From Verrucomicrobiaceae bacterium (GTDB lineage: Bacteria > Verrucomicrobiota > Verrucomicrobiia > Verrucomicrobiales > Verrucomicrobiaceae), in assembly GCA_016713245.1 (NCBI GenBank), contig JADJPM010000004.1, forward strand, positions 62,001 to 126,000: DNA of 64,000 nt. The letters are read 5' to 3'. The translations under genes were made by a program, and so were the position numbers. The notes beneath the pieces were generated by a model. That model saw nothing but the letters and a program-made list of their open reading frames with translations, was not told the DNA's origin and ran no database searches. Shown in pieces: positions 1 to 15,000 of the stretch (the first letter of the stretch is position 1; each line of letters begins with the position of its first letter).

Positions 1-2
1 CA

Positions 3-3000
3 CCACCCGCAGGCTATCCAGCGGCGACCATCGCCTTCGCGAACGCGGAGTCCGGAGTCGATGGAGATAGCAATGGCATTCAAACACAGCCAGCACAGCC
101 CATTGTCACGGGTGTTTTCACTTTGGCGGCCGGTTTGCAGCCGGATGGAAGCACCACCCCGTCCATGACCAACCCAAGTATGACTGCTACAGGCCCATGG
201 ACGCTCACTGGCTGGCCTATCAGCTACTGGGGAGCTGGCTATATCCATACGCCTCCCGTTGCTTTCCTGCCAGCAGCGACGACTCAGCACCGAGCGGGAG
301 GCATGCGAGCCTCTCCTGATGGCGGTCAGTTTGCGGGTATTCCCTTGGACGGCACATTGAGTTCTGGCGGCGGCCTGGGGCAGCGGTTCACCGGACTGAC
401 TGTCGGTCAGCGGTATCGTGTTTCCTGGTACCACGCCAATGGTGGATTCACGAGTGATCCTGCTGTGACTGGCGATGGTGTTTTCAGCAACACGGTTGGC
501 ACCCCGATCCAAGGTATGCTTTCAATGTGGAGCACCGCGTATGGCTCAACGTACGGCTCGGGTGGCCTGCCCGCCACCGTGGATTATCTCGGAGAAGGCA
601 ATCAACTCTGGAAGAACGCCGAAGTCGTGGCTCCTGCCCCACACCAGGACATTGATCTCATTATCTGGAATCGTGATCCGGCCTATGTGCTTTCGTACTA
701 TACCATCGACGGAGTGGATTTTGCCGCGACTGGTGACGACACTGTGGACATCGGCCTCAACAACGGGGTGGATTCTGGTGATCACTCCAGTTTCGCCATG
801 GCGAGCCAGGCCCGAGCAGTCGAAATCAGAATTGGAACGACCGCCACAGATACTGATACTTCAAATCTAGCGAACAGCACCGCTACGGGTGACGATACCA
901 CTGGCACGGACGACGAAGACCTCACGATGCCCGCCTTCACCGTCGGCACAGCCACGACACTCGCGGTCCCCATGACCATCACGGCGGCTTCGTTAAGCGG
1001 CAGCACGGCCCGCGTGAATGTGTTTGTGGACTGGAATGGCGACAACGACGTGCTCGACACGAATGAGACGCTCGCCGCGCAGACCGTCTCCGCCTCCGGC
1101 ACTTTCAATTTCAGCCTCACGCCGCCTGCTGGCACCACGGGGGGCACGAAGTACCTTCGCATCCGTGCGGCGGAAGGAGCCACGCACCCTGGCTTCAGCG
1201 GCACGTCCACGCTGAAAGGCGAGGTGGAGGATTATGCCATCACGGTCACCGGGGGTGTTGCGCCGCTCGCCATCGGTAACCTCGTGTGGATCGATGCAAA
1301 CAACAACGGCGTCAAAGATGCCAGCGAGACTGGGGAACCAGGAGTGACAGTGCAGCTTTGGACAGCGGGTGGCAACGGCACGGTGGAAAACGGGGCGGGG
1401 GATGATGTGAAAGTCGGGGCCGATCAGGTCACCGACTTGAACGGCAATTACAAATTCACCGGGCTGGCCGCAGGCAGCTATTATGTCCGCCTTCCCACAC
1501 CGCCGGCGGACTTCCCGCTGACCTCCGGCGTGCCGGACACGGCGGATAATCAGCAGGAAGGCGATAACAACGGCGTCCAACCGGGCGGGGTCGGCACGGC
1601 CATCCGCAGCCCGCTCATCGCGCTTTCTGCCGGTGGCGAGCCTGCAGCCGGTGTGGATGGCGATGACACCAATGGTGATCTCACCATCGACTTTGGCCTC
1701 GCGAGCAGTGATCCGTGCTACAGCACGAATTTGATCGACAACCCCAGCTTTGAGCTCAACGGCGGCGCGAACACCACCGGGGCTCTTTTTGCCTCGCTGG
1801 GCTACAACGGCACTGGAACGACCTTTGGCAGCAGTGTGAACGCCTTGCGCTGGGTGAGCGGCGTGAATCCGATTTCAGCACTGAACGATCCCATCCAGCG
1901 GATGAAGGTGCTGGCGGTGGGCACCGGCGCGAAGGTGGCCTGGACGGAAAGCGCCCGGGCGCATCAAGGGAAGCGGTACATGCTTCTCGAAGGCGAGCTG
2001 TCCTGCGTTGAGGTGAAGCCCGCAGGCGGCGGCACCTGGAGCAGTGTGCTGCAGGCAGGCAAAACCTATCAATTCAGCGTGTGGGCGGACACGGCGAGCA
2101 CTGCCAACGCCTCCTTCGAGCTCGATCTAGGGGCCAGCCAGCCCATCTTCCGCATCGGCACGAGCGGCACGCAGCTTCACTACTACGCCGCCACGCAGAA
2201 TCGCTGGGTTTCGCCTTCCGGCGGTCCGTCGAGCTTTACCTCCGCGCATTACAACGGCTGGAACGAGGCCACCGCCACGGTCACGCAGCCGAACTGGCGC
2301 CGCTACATCTATACCTTCGCCATTTCGCCCACGGCCACCGCGGCACAGATTGACTCCGCCTCGCTGATTCTGAGTGCCACGGCGGGCAGCGGTCCGGTGG
2401 CCCTCGATGACATCGTGCTCTGCCAGCCGAGCATGACCATCGGTGATTACGTCTGGAACGACGCGGACTATGACGGCATCAGGGAAACGGGCGAGATCGG
2501 CGTGGCGGGTCTCACCGTGCAGCTTTTCAATCCCGGCGCGGACAATGCCGTCGGCGGCACCGGTTTAAATCAAGACACGCAGGTGGGAGCCAACATGCCC
2601 ACGGATGCCACTGGCGCATACCGCTTCACGAATCTCTCGCCGGGGAACTACTATGTGCGGGTCACTCCGCCCGCGACTTCGGTCACGACCGCGAACGTGG
2701 CCACGACGGACAACAACGTCGATAACAACAACGATGGCTCGCAGCCAGGCGGAGTCGGAACGGCGCTTTATAGCCCGGTGGTGAATCTCGCCCTCTCGTC
2801 GGAATCGGTGACGGATGGTGATTCGGATTCGAACAGCAATCTCACCATCGACTTTGGTCTCTTCTCCTGCCCGACGATCACGGTGAGCCCGATTTTGCCA
2901 GCGGTGGGCACCGTGGGAACGGCCTACAGCCAGCTCATCAGCGCAAGCGGTGGTACGGCACCTTACACGCTGGCACTCACGAGCGGTACGCTGCCTTCTG

Positions 3001-6000
3001 GTCTCACCTTCAATGCCGGCACGGGTGTCATCAGCGGCACGCCAGGGACGGATAACGGGGCTGGCACCTCGCTTACCTTCACCGCCACGGATGCTCGCGG
3101 ATGCAAAGGTACCCGCACGATGACGCTGAAGATCTGCCCGGTGCTCACGATCGCCACGCTGAACAGCACACTTTCCATCGGCACGCCGTATTCATCGGGT
3201 GCCGCCGCTGGAGCAGGTGCGGGGCCGTATGTGTATGCGGTCACCAGCGGCTCGTTGCCCGCGGGCTTGAGCCTGAACACCACCACCGGGGCTCTCACCG
3301 GCACGCCGACGAGCACTGCGGCGGCCACCTTCACCATCCGCGCCACGGATGCGAATTCCTGCCCGGGGTCGCGCAGCTTCACGCTGACGCCGGTCTGCCC
3401 CACAATCTCCATCACGCCAGTGACGCTGCCAAATGCCACGGTGGGCACCGCCTACTCGCAGACGCTGACGGCCAGCGGCGGTACTGCGCCGTATGGCACC
3501 TGGACGATCATCAGCGGCACCTTGCCGGCTGGTTTGACCTTGAACGCCTCCACCGGCGTGATCAGCGGCACACCGACGACGAGCACGGGACCGAGTGTGA
3601 ACCTCACCGTGCGTGTGACAGCCACTTACGGATGCCAGGGCACGCAGATCGTCTCGCTCAAAGTATGCCCCGCGATCACCCTGAACCCCACGAGTCTCTC
3701 GAATGGCGTGGTGGGCCTCGCCTTCAATCAAACCGTCACGGCCAGCGGTGGCGTGGCACCTTACACCTACAATGTGAGCAGCGGCACCCTGCCTGGTGGC
3801 GTCACCCTGAACACCAGCACCGGTGCTCTCACCGGCACACCGACTACCGCAGCGACCTCGAATTTCACCATCAGCGCCGCCGACGCGAATGGCTGCCCGG
3901 CTTCGCGTGCCTACACCGTGGTCATCGCGCCCTCGCTCACCATCGGAAACCTCGTCTGGCGTGATGACAACAACAACGGCGTGCGTGACGTGGGCGAGCC
4001 CGGCTTTGACGGCATCACGGTGCAGCTCTTCCGCACGACGGATAATTACATCGGCAATGGCGACGACGTGCAGGTGGGCTCGAACGTCACCACCGCGGGT
4101 GGCGGCTTGTATTCCTTCAGCTCGCTCTCGGCCGGAAAATACTTTGTGAGGCTCCCGAGCGTGCCGGCGGGTTACACGATGTCCAGCGGCGTGCCGGATG
4201 GTTTTGGCACGCCCTCCGCTTTTGCCGAAAACGACCAGGATAATGACAACAACGCCATTCACACGCTTGGCATCGGCACCGCGGTGACCAGCGGCCTCGT
4301 GAACCTCGCCATCGGCACGGAGTCCATCACGGACGGAGACACGAACAACAACACGAACCTCACCATCGACTTCGGCTTTGCCCCCATGCCGCAGTGCCCG
4401 CCCTACCTCGTGTGGCCGGACTGGCGCACGCTGACCCGCACCGCGCCCACGGCAGGCACTGGCTGGATCAGCCAGCCGCGCCTGGTGAATGCTGCTTACA
4501 CGAGCCAGACCTTCTCCAATGTGCTCTCCACCAGCACCAATGTGACGGTGAGCTACTCCAGCAACATGTTCGATGCGCAGTCACCGAACATCTATGTGCC
4601 GCGCTTTGATCCCACCTACGACAACGTCAACACGCAGGGCAATCCGAACGATGTGCAGTGCAATCCGATGTTCTTCGGCGGCCTGCGCCTCACGAACAAC
4701 ACGGGTGATACGAGCGCCAGCGTCACCACGGGCGTCGGCACGGCCACGGGCCATGCGCAGGTGCAGCTCACCTTCGACAAGGATGTGCTCATGGATGATC
4801 TCGGCATCGGCAGCATCGGAAAACTAGGTGCAGCGCGTGAGTGGGTCTTCGTGCGTGCTTACAACGCGGCGGGCACTGGCATCGCCCCGGTTTCCATCAC
4901 GGGGCAGACGGTCAGTTGTGATGCGGTGGTGACCGGTACCGGCCCCGAAGTGGTGAACCTCGGAGCTGCGGGTGCCTATCTCGGCGGTCTCGATGATCAA
5001 AACGCGGCCATTCCGGTCTATGGCAATGCCAGCATCAACTGGGGCAATGTGCCGGTGCGCCGCATCGAGATCCAGTTCTGGCGTTCCAGCGGCACTTCCG
5101 TTTACACCACGGCCGCCACCAGCGGCCAGGCCTCCGCTGCCATTCGCAAGCTTTGCTTCCGCGCCGCTCCCACCACTGATCTGGGCGACTGGGCGCACGC
5201 CACGAATCCCGCCGGGGCTGCCACCACGACCACGTCGAGCACGGCGAACAGCAATCTCCGCCTCGGGACCACGGTGGACGTCGAATCGACCGTCACCGCC
5301 AGCAACGCCGCCACGGCGGATGATACGACGAACACCGGCAGCGCCGATGACGAAGACGGCGTGACGATGCCCGCGAGCATCACACAAGGTGGCAGCGTCA
5401 CCATTCCGGTCTCCGTTTTCAACAACACCGGTTCCACCGCCTACCTGAACGCCTGGATCGACTTCAACAACGACGGTGCCTTCAACGACACACTCTACAC
5501 CTCGCCCGGCGGTGAGCGTTTGCTGGCCGCGAGGTCCATCAGCAGCTCCGCCACGGCCAGTACACAAAACATCACCTTCACCGTGCCGCAGGCCTCCAGC
5601 CCCGGCACGAACCGCGGCGTGCGTGTGCGCCTCACGAATCAGGCCACCACCCTGCCCACGGGCGCGGTGGGCAGCGGTGAAATCGAAGACTACGCGGTCA
5701 CGATCAACTGCTCCTCGCTCACGGTGAATCCGGTTTCGCTGACGACACCGACCGTCGGTGGCGGCTATCTGGCCTCCTTCACGGCCACGGGCGGTCTCGC
5801 GCCTTACACCTTCGCGGTGTCCGCAGGCTCGCTGCCGTTTGGGTTGACGCTGGCGAGCGATGGTGGTGTCACCGGCGTGCCTACCAGCACCACGGCTCAG
5901 ACCTTCACCATCCGTGCCACGGATGCGAATGGCTGCCAGGGCACACGTCCTTACACGCTCACACCTGTCTGCCCCACGATCACGGTGAACCCTGCTTCGG

Positions 6001-9000
6001 TGGCAAATGGCACCGTGGGCATCGCCTACTCGCAAACCTTCACCGGCAGTGGCGGTGGATCACCTTATACCTTTGCCGTGAGCGCAGGCACGCTGCCTGC
6101 AGGACTCACGCTGAGCAGCGCGGGCGTGCTCAGCGGCACGCCGACGACGGCCAATGGAGCGGGCGTGAGCGTCACCATTCGCGCCACCGATGTTTATGGC
6201 TGCCAGGGCACGCGGCCTTACACGATCAAGATCTGCCCCGTCTTCACGCTGGGAGCCATCACCACCACCGGCACGGTCGGCACGGCCTTCACACGCACGA
6301 TCACCTCCAGTGGCGGTGCCTCGCCCTACACCTATGCGGTGACGAGCGGCTCGCTGCCCGGAGGCCTCACGCTGAGCAGCGCCGGAGTGCTGTCCGGCAC
6401 GCCCACGCAGGAGATCAGCAGCACCGTCACGATCCGCTCCACGGACGCGAATGGCTGCACGGCCACGCGTGACTACACGCTGGCGATGAGCTGCCCGCCG
6501 ATCACGGTGAATCCCACCTCGCTCGCGAATGGCGCGGTGGGCATCGCCTACTCGCAGACCTTCACGGCCACGGGCGGCACCTCGCCCTATCAATACACCG
6601 TCACGGCCGGCACACTACCCGCAGGTTTGACGCTCTCCACTGCCGGTGTGCTCTCGGGAACGCCCACCACGGGCAATGGCGCGGGCGTTTCGATCACCGT
6701 GCAGGCTCGCGATGCCTACAACTGCGTCGGCGTGCGTGCTTACACGATCAAGATCTGCCCCACGATCTCGCTCGCCACCATCTCGCCTACGATCGTGGTC
6801 GGCTCGCCCTACTCGTCGAGCGCGGCGGCTACGGGTGGTGTGGCACCTTACACCTATGCCATCACGAGCGGATCACTCCCGGCCGGTTTGAGCCTCAACA
6901 CGACGACTGGAGCCATCACAGGCACGCCCACAAGCGCGGCGGCGGCCTCCTTCACCATTCGTGCCACGGATGCAAACGCCTGCGCAGGCTCTCGTGCCTA
7001 CAACGTCTCACCCACCTGCCCGGCGATCACCGTCACGCCGACCTCGCTGGCGAATGGTTATGTCGGTGTGGGCTACTCACAAAGCTTCAGCGCCAGCGGC
7101 GGCACCGCGCCCTACACCTATGCGGTAACCTCTGGCAGCCTGCCAACCGGCCTCACGCTGAGCAGCGCAGGTGTCGTCAGCGGCACGCCGACAGCGGCAG
7201 TGACCTCCGCGAGCTTCAGCGTGCGTGCCACGGATGTGAACGGCTGCCAGAGCGCCGCCACCGCCGTCCTCTTGACCGTCAAAGGCCTGTGCCTCGGCAA
7301 TCTGGTGTTCATCGACATGAACAACAACGGCACGCGTCAAAGCACCGAAAGCGGCGCTCCGAACATTTCCATGCAGCTCTGGCGCTCCACCAACCTCACC
7401 CGCGGTGACGCGGATGACACGCAGGTGGCCACGACCATCACGGACTGGAATGGCGCGTATCAATTCACCGGCCTGGCTCCTGGAAATTACTTTGTCCGCA
7501 TTCCCACGCCGCCAGTGTATCACCCGCAGGTCAGCGCCGGTGGCGTGAATCTCGACAATGGCATCAACAATGACAGCAATGCCATTCAGTCAGGTGGCAG
7601 CGGCGCGGAGGTCTTCTCGCCTGTCATCACGCTCAGCATTGGCGGTGAGCCTGCCAGCGGTGTGGATGGCGATGACACCGATTGCGATGGCACCATCGAC
7701 TTTGGCTTTGCGAACACCGACCCATGCTACGTCACCAATCTCTTCGACAACCCCAGCTTTGAAATCCAAGGCCTGCCAAATGCCACCGGCACGGCGGCGG
7801 CGGTGTTGGGTTACAACGGCTCTGGAACATCGCTCGGAGCTTCGATCAATGCCTTCCGCTGGTCCGGCGGCGTCACTTCCGGCCTCGGTGAGCCCATTCA
7901 GCGTGTGCAAGTGCTGCCGGGGGCTTCGGGTGGCATTGTCTCATGGGTGGAGAGCGGCAAGCCACGCCATGGCAAGCGCATGGTGCTCGTGCAGGGCACG
8001 AATTCCTGCGTGAGCATGCGGGCCGCCGGTGGCGGTGCGTGGAGCACGGTGCTCACTGCGGGCAGCGAGTATGAATTGAGTGTATGGGCGGCGAATGCCT
8101 CTGCGGCGAATGCGAGCGTCATCTGGGATCTCGGCACCACCAGCGGCCAGGTCTTCCAGATCATCAGCGGAGCCACGCCGGGATTCTATCAATACTACCA
8201 AGTCACCCAGGCGCAGATGACCGGCACACCGGTGCCCACCTTCACCGCCGCTGATTACACGAACACGACCTGGACGGAAGCCACCGCCAATACCGCCGTG
8301 CCGACTTGGAAGCAGTTCCGCTATCGTTTCCGCGTGAATCCGCTCGCCACCACGACGCAGATCGACAGCGCCAGCTTCGTCGTCTCCGGCGGCAGTGCCA
8401 CCAATCCGCTCGTGCTTGACCATGTGGCGCTTTGCAATGTCACCCCGAGCGCCACGCTCACGCTGGGCGGCACCATTTGGAATGATGCGAACAACAACGG
8501 CCTCAAAACAATCGGTGAGATCGGCGTCGGAGCAGGCGTGGTGACGCTCTCGCTCTACAAATCGACCAACACAATTGTCGGCGATGCCGATGACGTGCTG
8601 CAAACCACCGGCAGCACCAACGCGAGTGGCAATTACGCCTTCGCCAACCTCGCCGCCGGAAACTATTATGTGCAGTTCACGCCTCCCGCCTCGCTCGCCA
8701 AGAGCGGCGGCACGCCGGTGAGCCTCGACAACCAGACGGACAACGACAACAACGGCGTGCAGAGCGGTGCGCCGGGCACGCTGATCCGCAGCCCGATGAT
8801 CGCCCTGCAAGGCGGCACGGAGTCCATCACCGATGGTGATACGAATCCGGACACGGAAATGACCGTCGATTTCGGCCTTTGGAGCGGCATCGCCCTCGGG
8901 AACCAAATCTGGATCGACACGAACAGCAACGGCCTCTACGACGCCGGCACGGACACCGTCAGCGGTCTCACTGGCCTCAGTGTGGAACTGCTGAACAGCT

Positions 9001-12000
9001 CCAACGCCATCGTCACGAGCACCACGGCCAATGCGAGCGGCCAGTATGGTTTCACGATTTACACACCGGGCCAGTATCGCGTGCGCATTCCCACGCCGCC
9101 GGCCGCCGCGGCTCTTCTGGCCGCCAACAGCGTCAACACGGACAATGGCATCGACAACGACAACAACGGCACGCAGAGCGGAGGACTCGGAAACAGCGTC
9201 GTGACACCTCTGGTGACTCTCGCGGCTGCCTCGGAGCCGGGGACCGCTGGCACGACCAATAGCGAAAACACGCTCGACATCGGCTTCCGCCCCTGCCCGG
9301 TCTTCACCGTCGCCCCGGTGGCCTTCACGAACACGCAGTATGCGGCCTTCTCGCAGACGCTCAGCACGCTCGGCGGTGTGGCACCCTACACCTATGCCAT
9401 CACCAGTGGCTCGCTGCCCGGCGGGCTCACGCTGAGCAGCGCAGGCACCATCAGCGGCACCACGACCACCGCGGCCATTCCGGGTGCTTACAGCTTCACG
9501 GTGCGGAGCACGGACTCTCTCGGCTGCTCCACGACGCAGGCGATGACGATGAATGTCATCTGCCCGCCGATCACCATCACGCCGACGACGCTCGCGAATG
9601 CGACAAAGTTCAGCGCTTACAGTCAAGGCCTCACCGCCACGACGACCGGTGCCACGGGCATCAGTTACTCGTGGAGTGTCGCTCCGGCGGCTCCGAGCGG
9701 TCTGGTAGCCTGGTGGCCGGCGGAAGGCAGCGCCTTGAGCATCGGCGGCACGTCCAATGGCACGCTCGATCTAGGTGCCACCACCACGGCCAGCGGTGCA
9801 GCGGGTCGTGCGTTCAGCCTTGATGGCGTCGATGACCAGATCACCGTGCCGGACAGCGCCGCGCTGCGTCCCACGCAGATCACCATCGAGGCTTGGGTGA
9901 ACCCAACTTACACGATGAATGCCTTCGGAGCCGTCGTGAGTAAAACGAGCACCGGAAGCTGGAACAACGGTTACGGTCTCGGACAACTCGGCAATGACAC
10001 CACCTTCGGTTTCTGGATCAACAACTACGCCACCAACCGCGCCACCACGACCCTCACCACCGGGGTGTGGCAGCATGTGGTGGCCACCTACGACGGTGCC
10101 AACATCCGCCTCTATGTGAATGGCACGCAGCGCAGCAGCTTTGCCTACACCGCCGCCATCAATCACAGCACCGTGCCGCTCGAAATCGGCAACGCCGTTG
10201 GCGGAAACTTCCCGTGGAAGGGCGGCCTCGATGAAGTGCAGATCTACAGCCGTGCGCTGAGTGCCGCCGAAGTCACCGCCCGCTACACCGCCTGGACCAC
10301 TGGCAATGACGGCATGCCGCAGGGCCTTGGCCTGAACTCCTCTACCGGCCTGCTGAGCGCCGTGAGCATCACCAGCCCTCCGGCGACCTACAACTTCAAC
10401 GTTCGCGCCGCGGATCCGAACGGCTGTTTTGCCCAAAACGCCTATGCGCTGACCGTGCTGTGCCCGGCGATTTCGGTGACGCCTACTTCGCTAGCCAATG
10501 GCACCGTCGGTACCGCGTATTCGCAGTCGCTTTCGGCGGCGGGCGGCACCACGCCATACACGTGGAGCACGGTGACCGGCACCTGGCCGACTGGATTGAG
10601 CTTGAGCAGCGCGGGGGTCGTCACCGGCACACCGACGACGGCCAATGGAGCCGGTGTGAGCGTCACCGTGCGTGCCACGGATGCCAATGGCTGCACGAAG
10701 GATCAGGTGGTGAGCATCAAAGTGTGCCCAGTGATCTCTCTCGCGGTGCTCAACAGCACCTTGAACATCGGCTCGGTCTATTCATCAGCCGCCACGGCCA
10801 GCGGCGGCACTGCGCCTTATACCTATTCAGTGAGTGCGGGCGTGCTCCCGACAGGTCTCACGCTGAACACGAGCACCGGAGCCGTCACCGGCACGCCGGT
10901 GAGTGCGAACAGCCAGGCCTTTAGCATCCGCGCCACCGATGCCAATGGCTGCTTCGGCACCCGTGCCCAAACGTTCACACCCGCATGCCCGGCGGTCACG
11001 ATCTCGCCCACCAGCCTCAGCAATGGTCTTGTGGGCACGGCCTACTCTTCCACGCTCACGGCGGCGCCGGGTAGTGGCTATAAATGGTCCGTCACCAGCG
11101 GCACGTTGCCTGCTGGCTTGAGCCTCAATGCATCCAATGGCGTGCTTTCCGGCTCTCCCACCACGGCTGGCACGCAGACCTTCACCGTTCGTGCCAGCAC
11201 AGCTCCTGCCAGCGTGCCGGAACTGGAGTTCAGCACCTACAACATCGACCTGAATCCCGGCGGGGCCCTCAACCCCGAAAAAAAACCATCGCCAGGTGCT
11301 CCCAGCACGCCGATCGACTGGAGCGCCGTTTCCTTCACCTACACCGCTGCCGGGGCCAATGATCCGACATCGCCTGCGGACTGGAACCTCGCCAATTTCA
11401 ATGCAGGAACGCCCGTCACCCTCACGAATGCGGATGCCACCGCCGGTGGAAACAGCGGCACAGGCCGGTTCCGCATCTATTTGGTCCGCAACGGCCAGCC
11501 GTCTTATGACGACCATGCTGAGATCCGGGTGAGTTCCAGTCGCTCCAGTGGTCTTGTCTCGTCGATGGCCAACCCGTTGCCACCAGCGGCCTGTTCCGGC
11601 ACCCGCAGCTACACGCTGAAGATTTGCCCGGTGATCAATGTGGGCGCGATCACCACCACGGGCACGGTGGGCACTGCGTTCTCGCAAACCATCACCGCGA
11701 GTGGCGGCACGGCACCTTACACCTACACGCTGACGAGTGGAGCCTTGCCGGGAGGTTTGAGCCTCACCACCGCTGGCGTGCTTAGCGGCACGCCGAATGT
11801 CGAAATCAGCTCCACCGTCACGGTGAGGGCCACGGATGCGAATGGATGCACCGGCACGCGGAATTACACGCTGGCGATGAGCTGCCCGCCGATGACGCTG
11901 AACCCTGCCTCGCTGCCCATCGGCCTCGCAGGCTCGGCTTACACTTCGACGACGTTCTCGACCACCGGTGGCACCGCGCCGTATCAATACACCGTCATCG

Positions 12001-15000
12001 CGGGCACGCTGCCGACAGGTTTGACGCTGACGACGGCTGGGGTGCTCAGTGGCACGCCCACCGCGGGCAATGGCGCAGGCGTCTCCATCACGGTGCAGTC
12101 TCGCGATGCCTTCAACTGCCTCGGCACGCGTGCTTACACGCTCAAGATCTGCCCGGTCATCTCGCTGCCGGTCATCAGCACCACCATCAATGTCGGCACA
12201 GCCTACTCAGCGAGCGTGGCGGCTTCCGGCGGTGCCACGCCGTATGTGTATGCGGTGACTAGCGGTGCCCTTCCAGCCGGTTTGAATCTCAACACGACCA
12301 CTGGTGCCATCACCGGCACGCCGACGAACTCAACCAGCGCCACCTTCACCGTTCGTGCCACCGATGCGAATGCCTGCACGGGCTCGCGAGCCTACACGCT
12401 GGCTCCGGTTTGCCCCACGATCACCTTCACCACTCCTTCGCTGGCCAATGGAACGCTCGCCGTGGCCTACTCGCAGACCGTGACTGCCACCGGCGGCAAT
12501 GCGCCCTACACCTACTCGCTGAGCTCCGGCACGCTTCCGGCGGGTTTGACGCTCAATGCGACCAGCGGAGTCATCTCCGGCACCCCCACGGCCTCCAACG
12601 GCGCGGGCGTCAGCATCGTCATCGTCGCCACCGATGCCTATGGATGCATTGGCTCTCGGCCTTACGTGCTCAAAGTCTGCCCGGTCATCAGCATCGGAGC
12701 CATCAGCCCCACCGTCGTCGTCGGCACCGCCTACTCGCAGACGCTCGTGCCGACCGGTGGAGCCTCGCCTTACACCTTCGCTTTGACCACCGGCACGCTG
12801 CCAACCGGCCTCAGCCTCAACACGAGCACGGGCATCATCAGCGGCACACCGACGAACACCACCGCGCAGACCTTCACCATCACCGCCACGGATGCGAATG
12901 GCTGCCCCGGCACTCGCAGCTGCACGCTGACTCCTGCCTGCCCCACGATCACGATCAATCCGGCCTCACTCGCGAATGGCCTCGTCGGCACGCCGTATTC
13001 ACAAAGCCTCACCGCCACGGGCGGCACGGCTCCGTTTAGTTTTGCCCTCACCTCGGGAACTCTTCCCGCGGGTCTCACGCTTGCCACGAGCGGAGCCATC
13101 ACCGGCACGCCAACCGCGAGCAACGGTGCCGGCGTCTCGCTCACCTTCCGTGTCACCGATACCTACGGATGCCAAAGCACGCGTGTCATTCCGATCAAGA
13201 TCTGCCCCGTCATCTCGCTCGCCACGCTCAACAGCACGCTCACGGTTGGCTCCGCCTATTCGAGCGCTGCGACGGCCACCGGTGGTGCCACGCCGTATGT
13301 GTATGCGTTGACCAGTGGCACGCTGCCATCTGGTCTGAGCCTCAACACGACCACCGGAGCTCTCACCGGCACGCCGACGAGCACCGCGAGCCAGACCTTC
13401 ACCGTCACCGCCACCGATGCGAATGCCTGCACAGGTGCCCGCATTTACACGCTGGCTCCGGTGTGCCCCACCATCACGGTGAATCCGAGCACGCTGCCGG
13501 TCGGTGCGGTCGGTGTGGCCTACTCGCAGAGCTTCAGCGCCAGCGGCGGCACGGGTGCCTATAGCTTCACGGTGAGCAGCGGCACGCTTCCGGCTGGATT
13601 GACGCTTTCCACGGCTGGCGTGCTCAGTGGCACGCCGACCACGGGCAATGGCGCAGGCGTCTCGCTCACCTTCACCGCCACCGATTCGCTCGGTTGCACC
13701 GGCACACGCGTCATCACGCTCAAAATCTGCCCCACGGTGTCTCTCGCCGCGATCACCTCCAGCGCCACGGTAGGCACGGCCTACAATCAAACCGCCACGG
13801 CGAGTGGCGGTGCCTCGCCCTACACGTATGCGGTGACCACGGGCACATTGCCCGCTGGATTGACCCTCAACACGACCACCGGAGCCATCACCGGCACGCC
13901 GACAAACACCACCGCGCAAACCTTCACCGTCCGTGCCACGGATGCGAATGCCTGCTCCGGCACTCGCAGCTACACGATCACGCCGGTGTGCCCCGCGATC
14001 ACCGTGAATCCCGCTTTGCTGCCACCTGGTTTGGTCGGCACCGCTTACTCGCAGACGCTTACTGCCACGGGCGGCACCTCGTCGTATAGCTTCACGCTTA
14101 CCGCTGGCACCTTGCCCGCAGGTCTCACGCTCACCGCCGGCACGGGCGTGATCGCTGGCACGCCCACGGCGAGCAATGGAGCCGGCGTCTCGCTCACCTT
14201 CCGTGCCACCGATGCCTACGGCTGCACGGGCACACGCACCGTCACGCTGAAAATCTGCCCGGTGGTGTCTCTGCCCGCCATCGCCACCTCGCTCACGGTC
14301 GGCACGCCCTACTCGCAGACCATCACCCCGAGCGGTGGGGCCACGCCTTACTCCTTTGCTATCACGTCGGGATCGCTGCCTGCGGGTCTCACGCTCAACA
14401 CGAGCACCGGCGTGCTCAGCGGCACACCCACGAGCACCGGCACGGGCAATTTCACCGTCACGGCCACCGATGCGAATGCGTGCCAGGGCTCTCGAGCCTA
14501 TTCGCTCACGCCGGTTTGCCCGGTGATCACGGTCTTGCCTGCCACGCTGCCAGCGGCCACGGCTGGTTCGCCTTACACGCAATCGCTCAGCGCATCGGGC
14601 GGCACGGCGGCTTACAGCTACACGCTTATCACCGGGATCATGCCTGCCGGGTTGGCCTTGAGCAGTGGCGGGGTGATTTCCGGCACGCCGACGGCGGCGA
14701 ACGGCCCCGGCGTCTCGCTCACCTTCCGTGCCACCGATGCCTATGGATGCTCCGGCCAGGCCACCATCACGCTCAAAGTCTGCCCCGTCATCTCTCTCGC
14801 CGCCATCAGCACCTCCGCCACGATGGGCACGGCCTATTCGCAGACGGCCACAGCCTCGGGTGGAGTCTCGCCTTACACTTACGCCTTGGTCAGCGGCACG
14901 CTGCCAGCGGGTCTCACGCTGAATACGAGCACCGGCACCATCTCCGGCACGCCGACAAGTGGCACCTCGCAGAACTTCACGATCTCCGCCACGGATGCGA

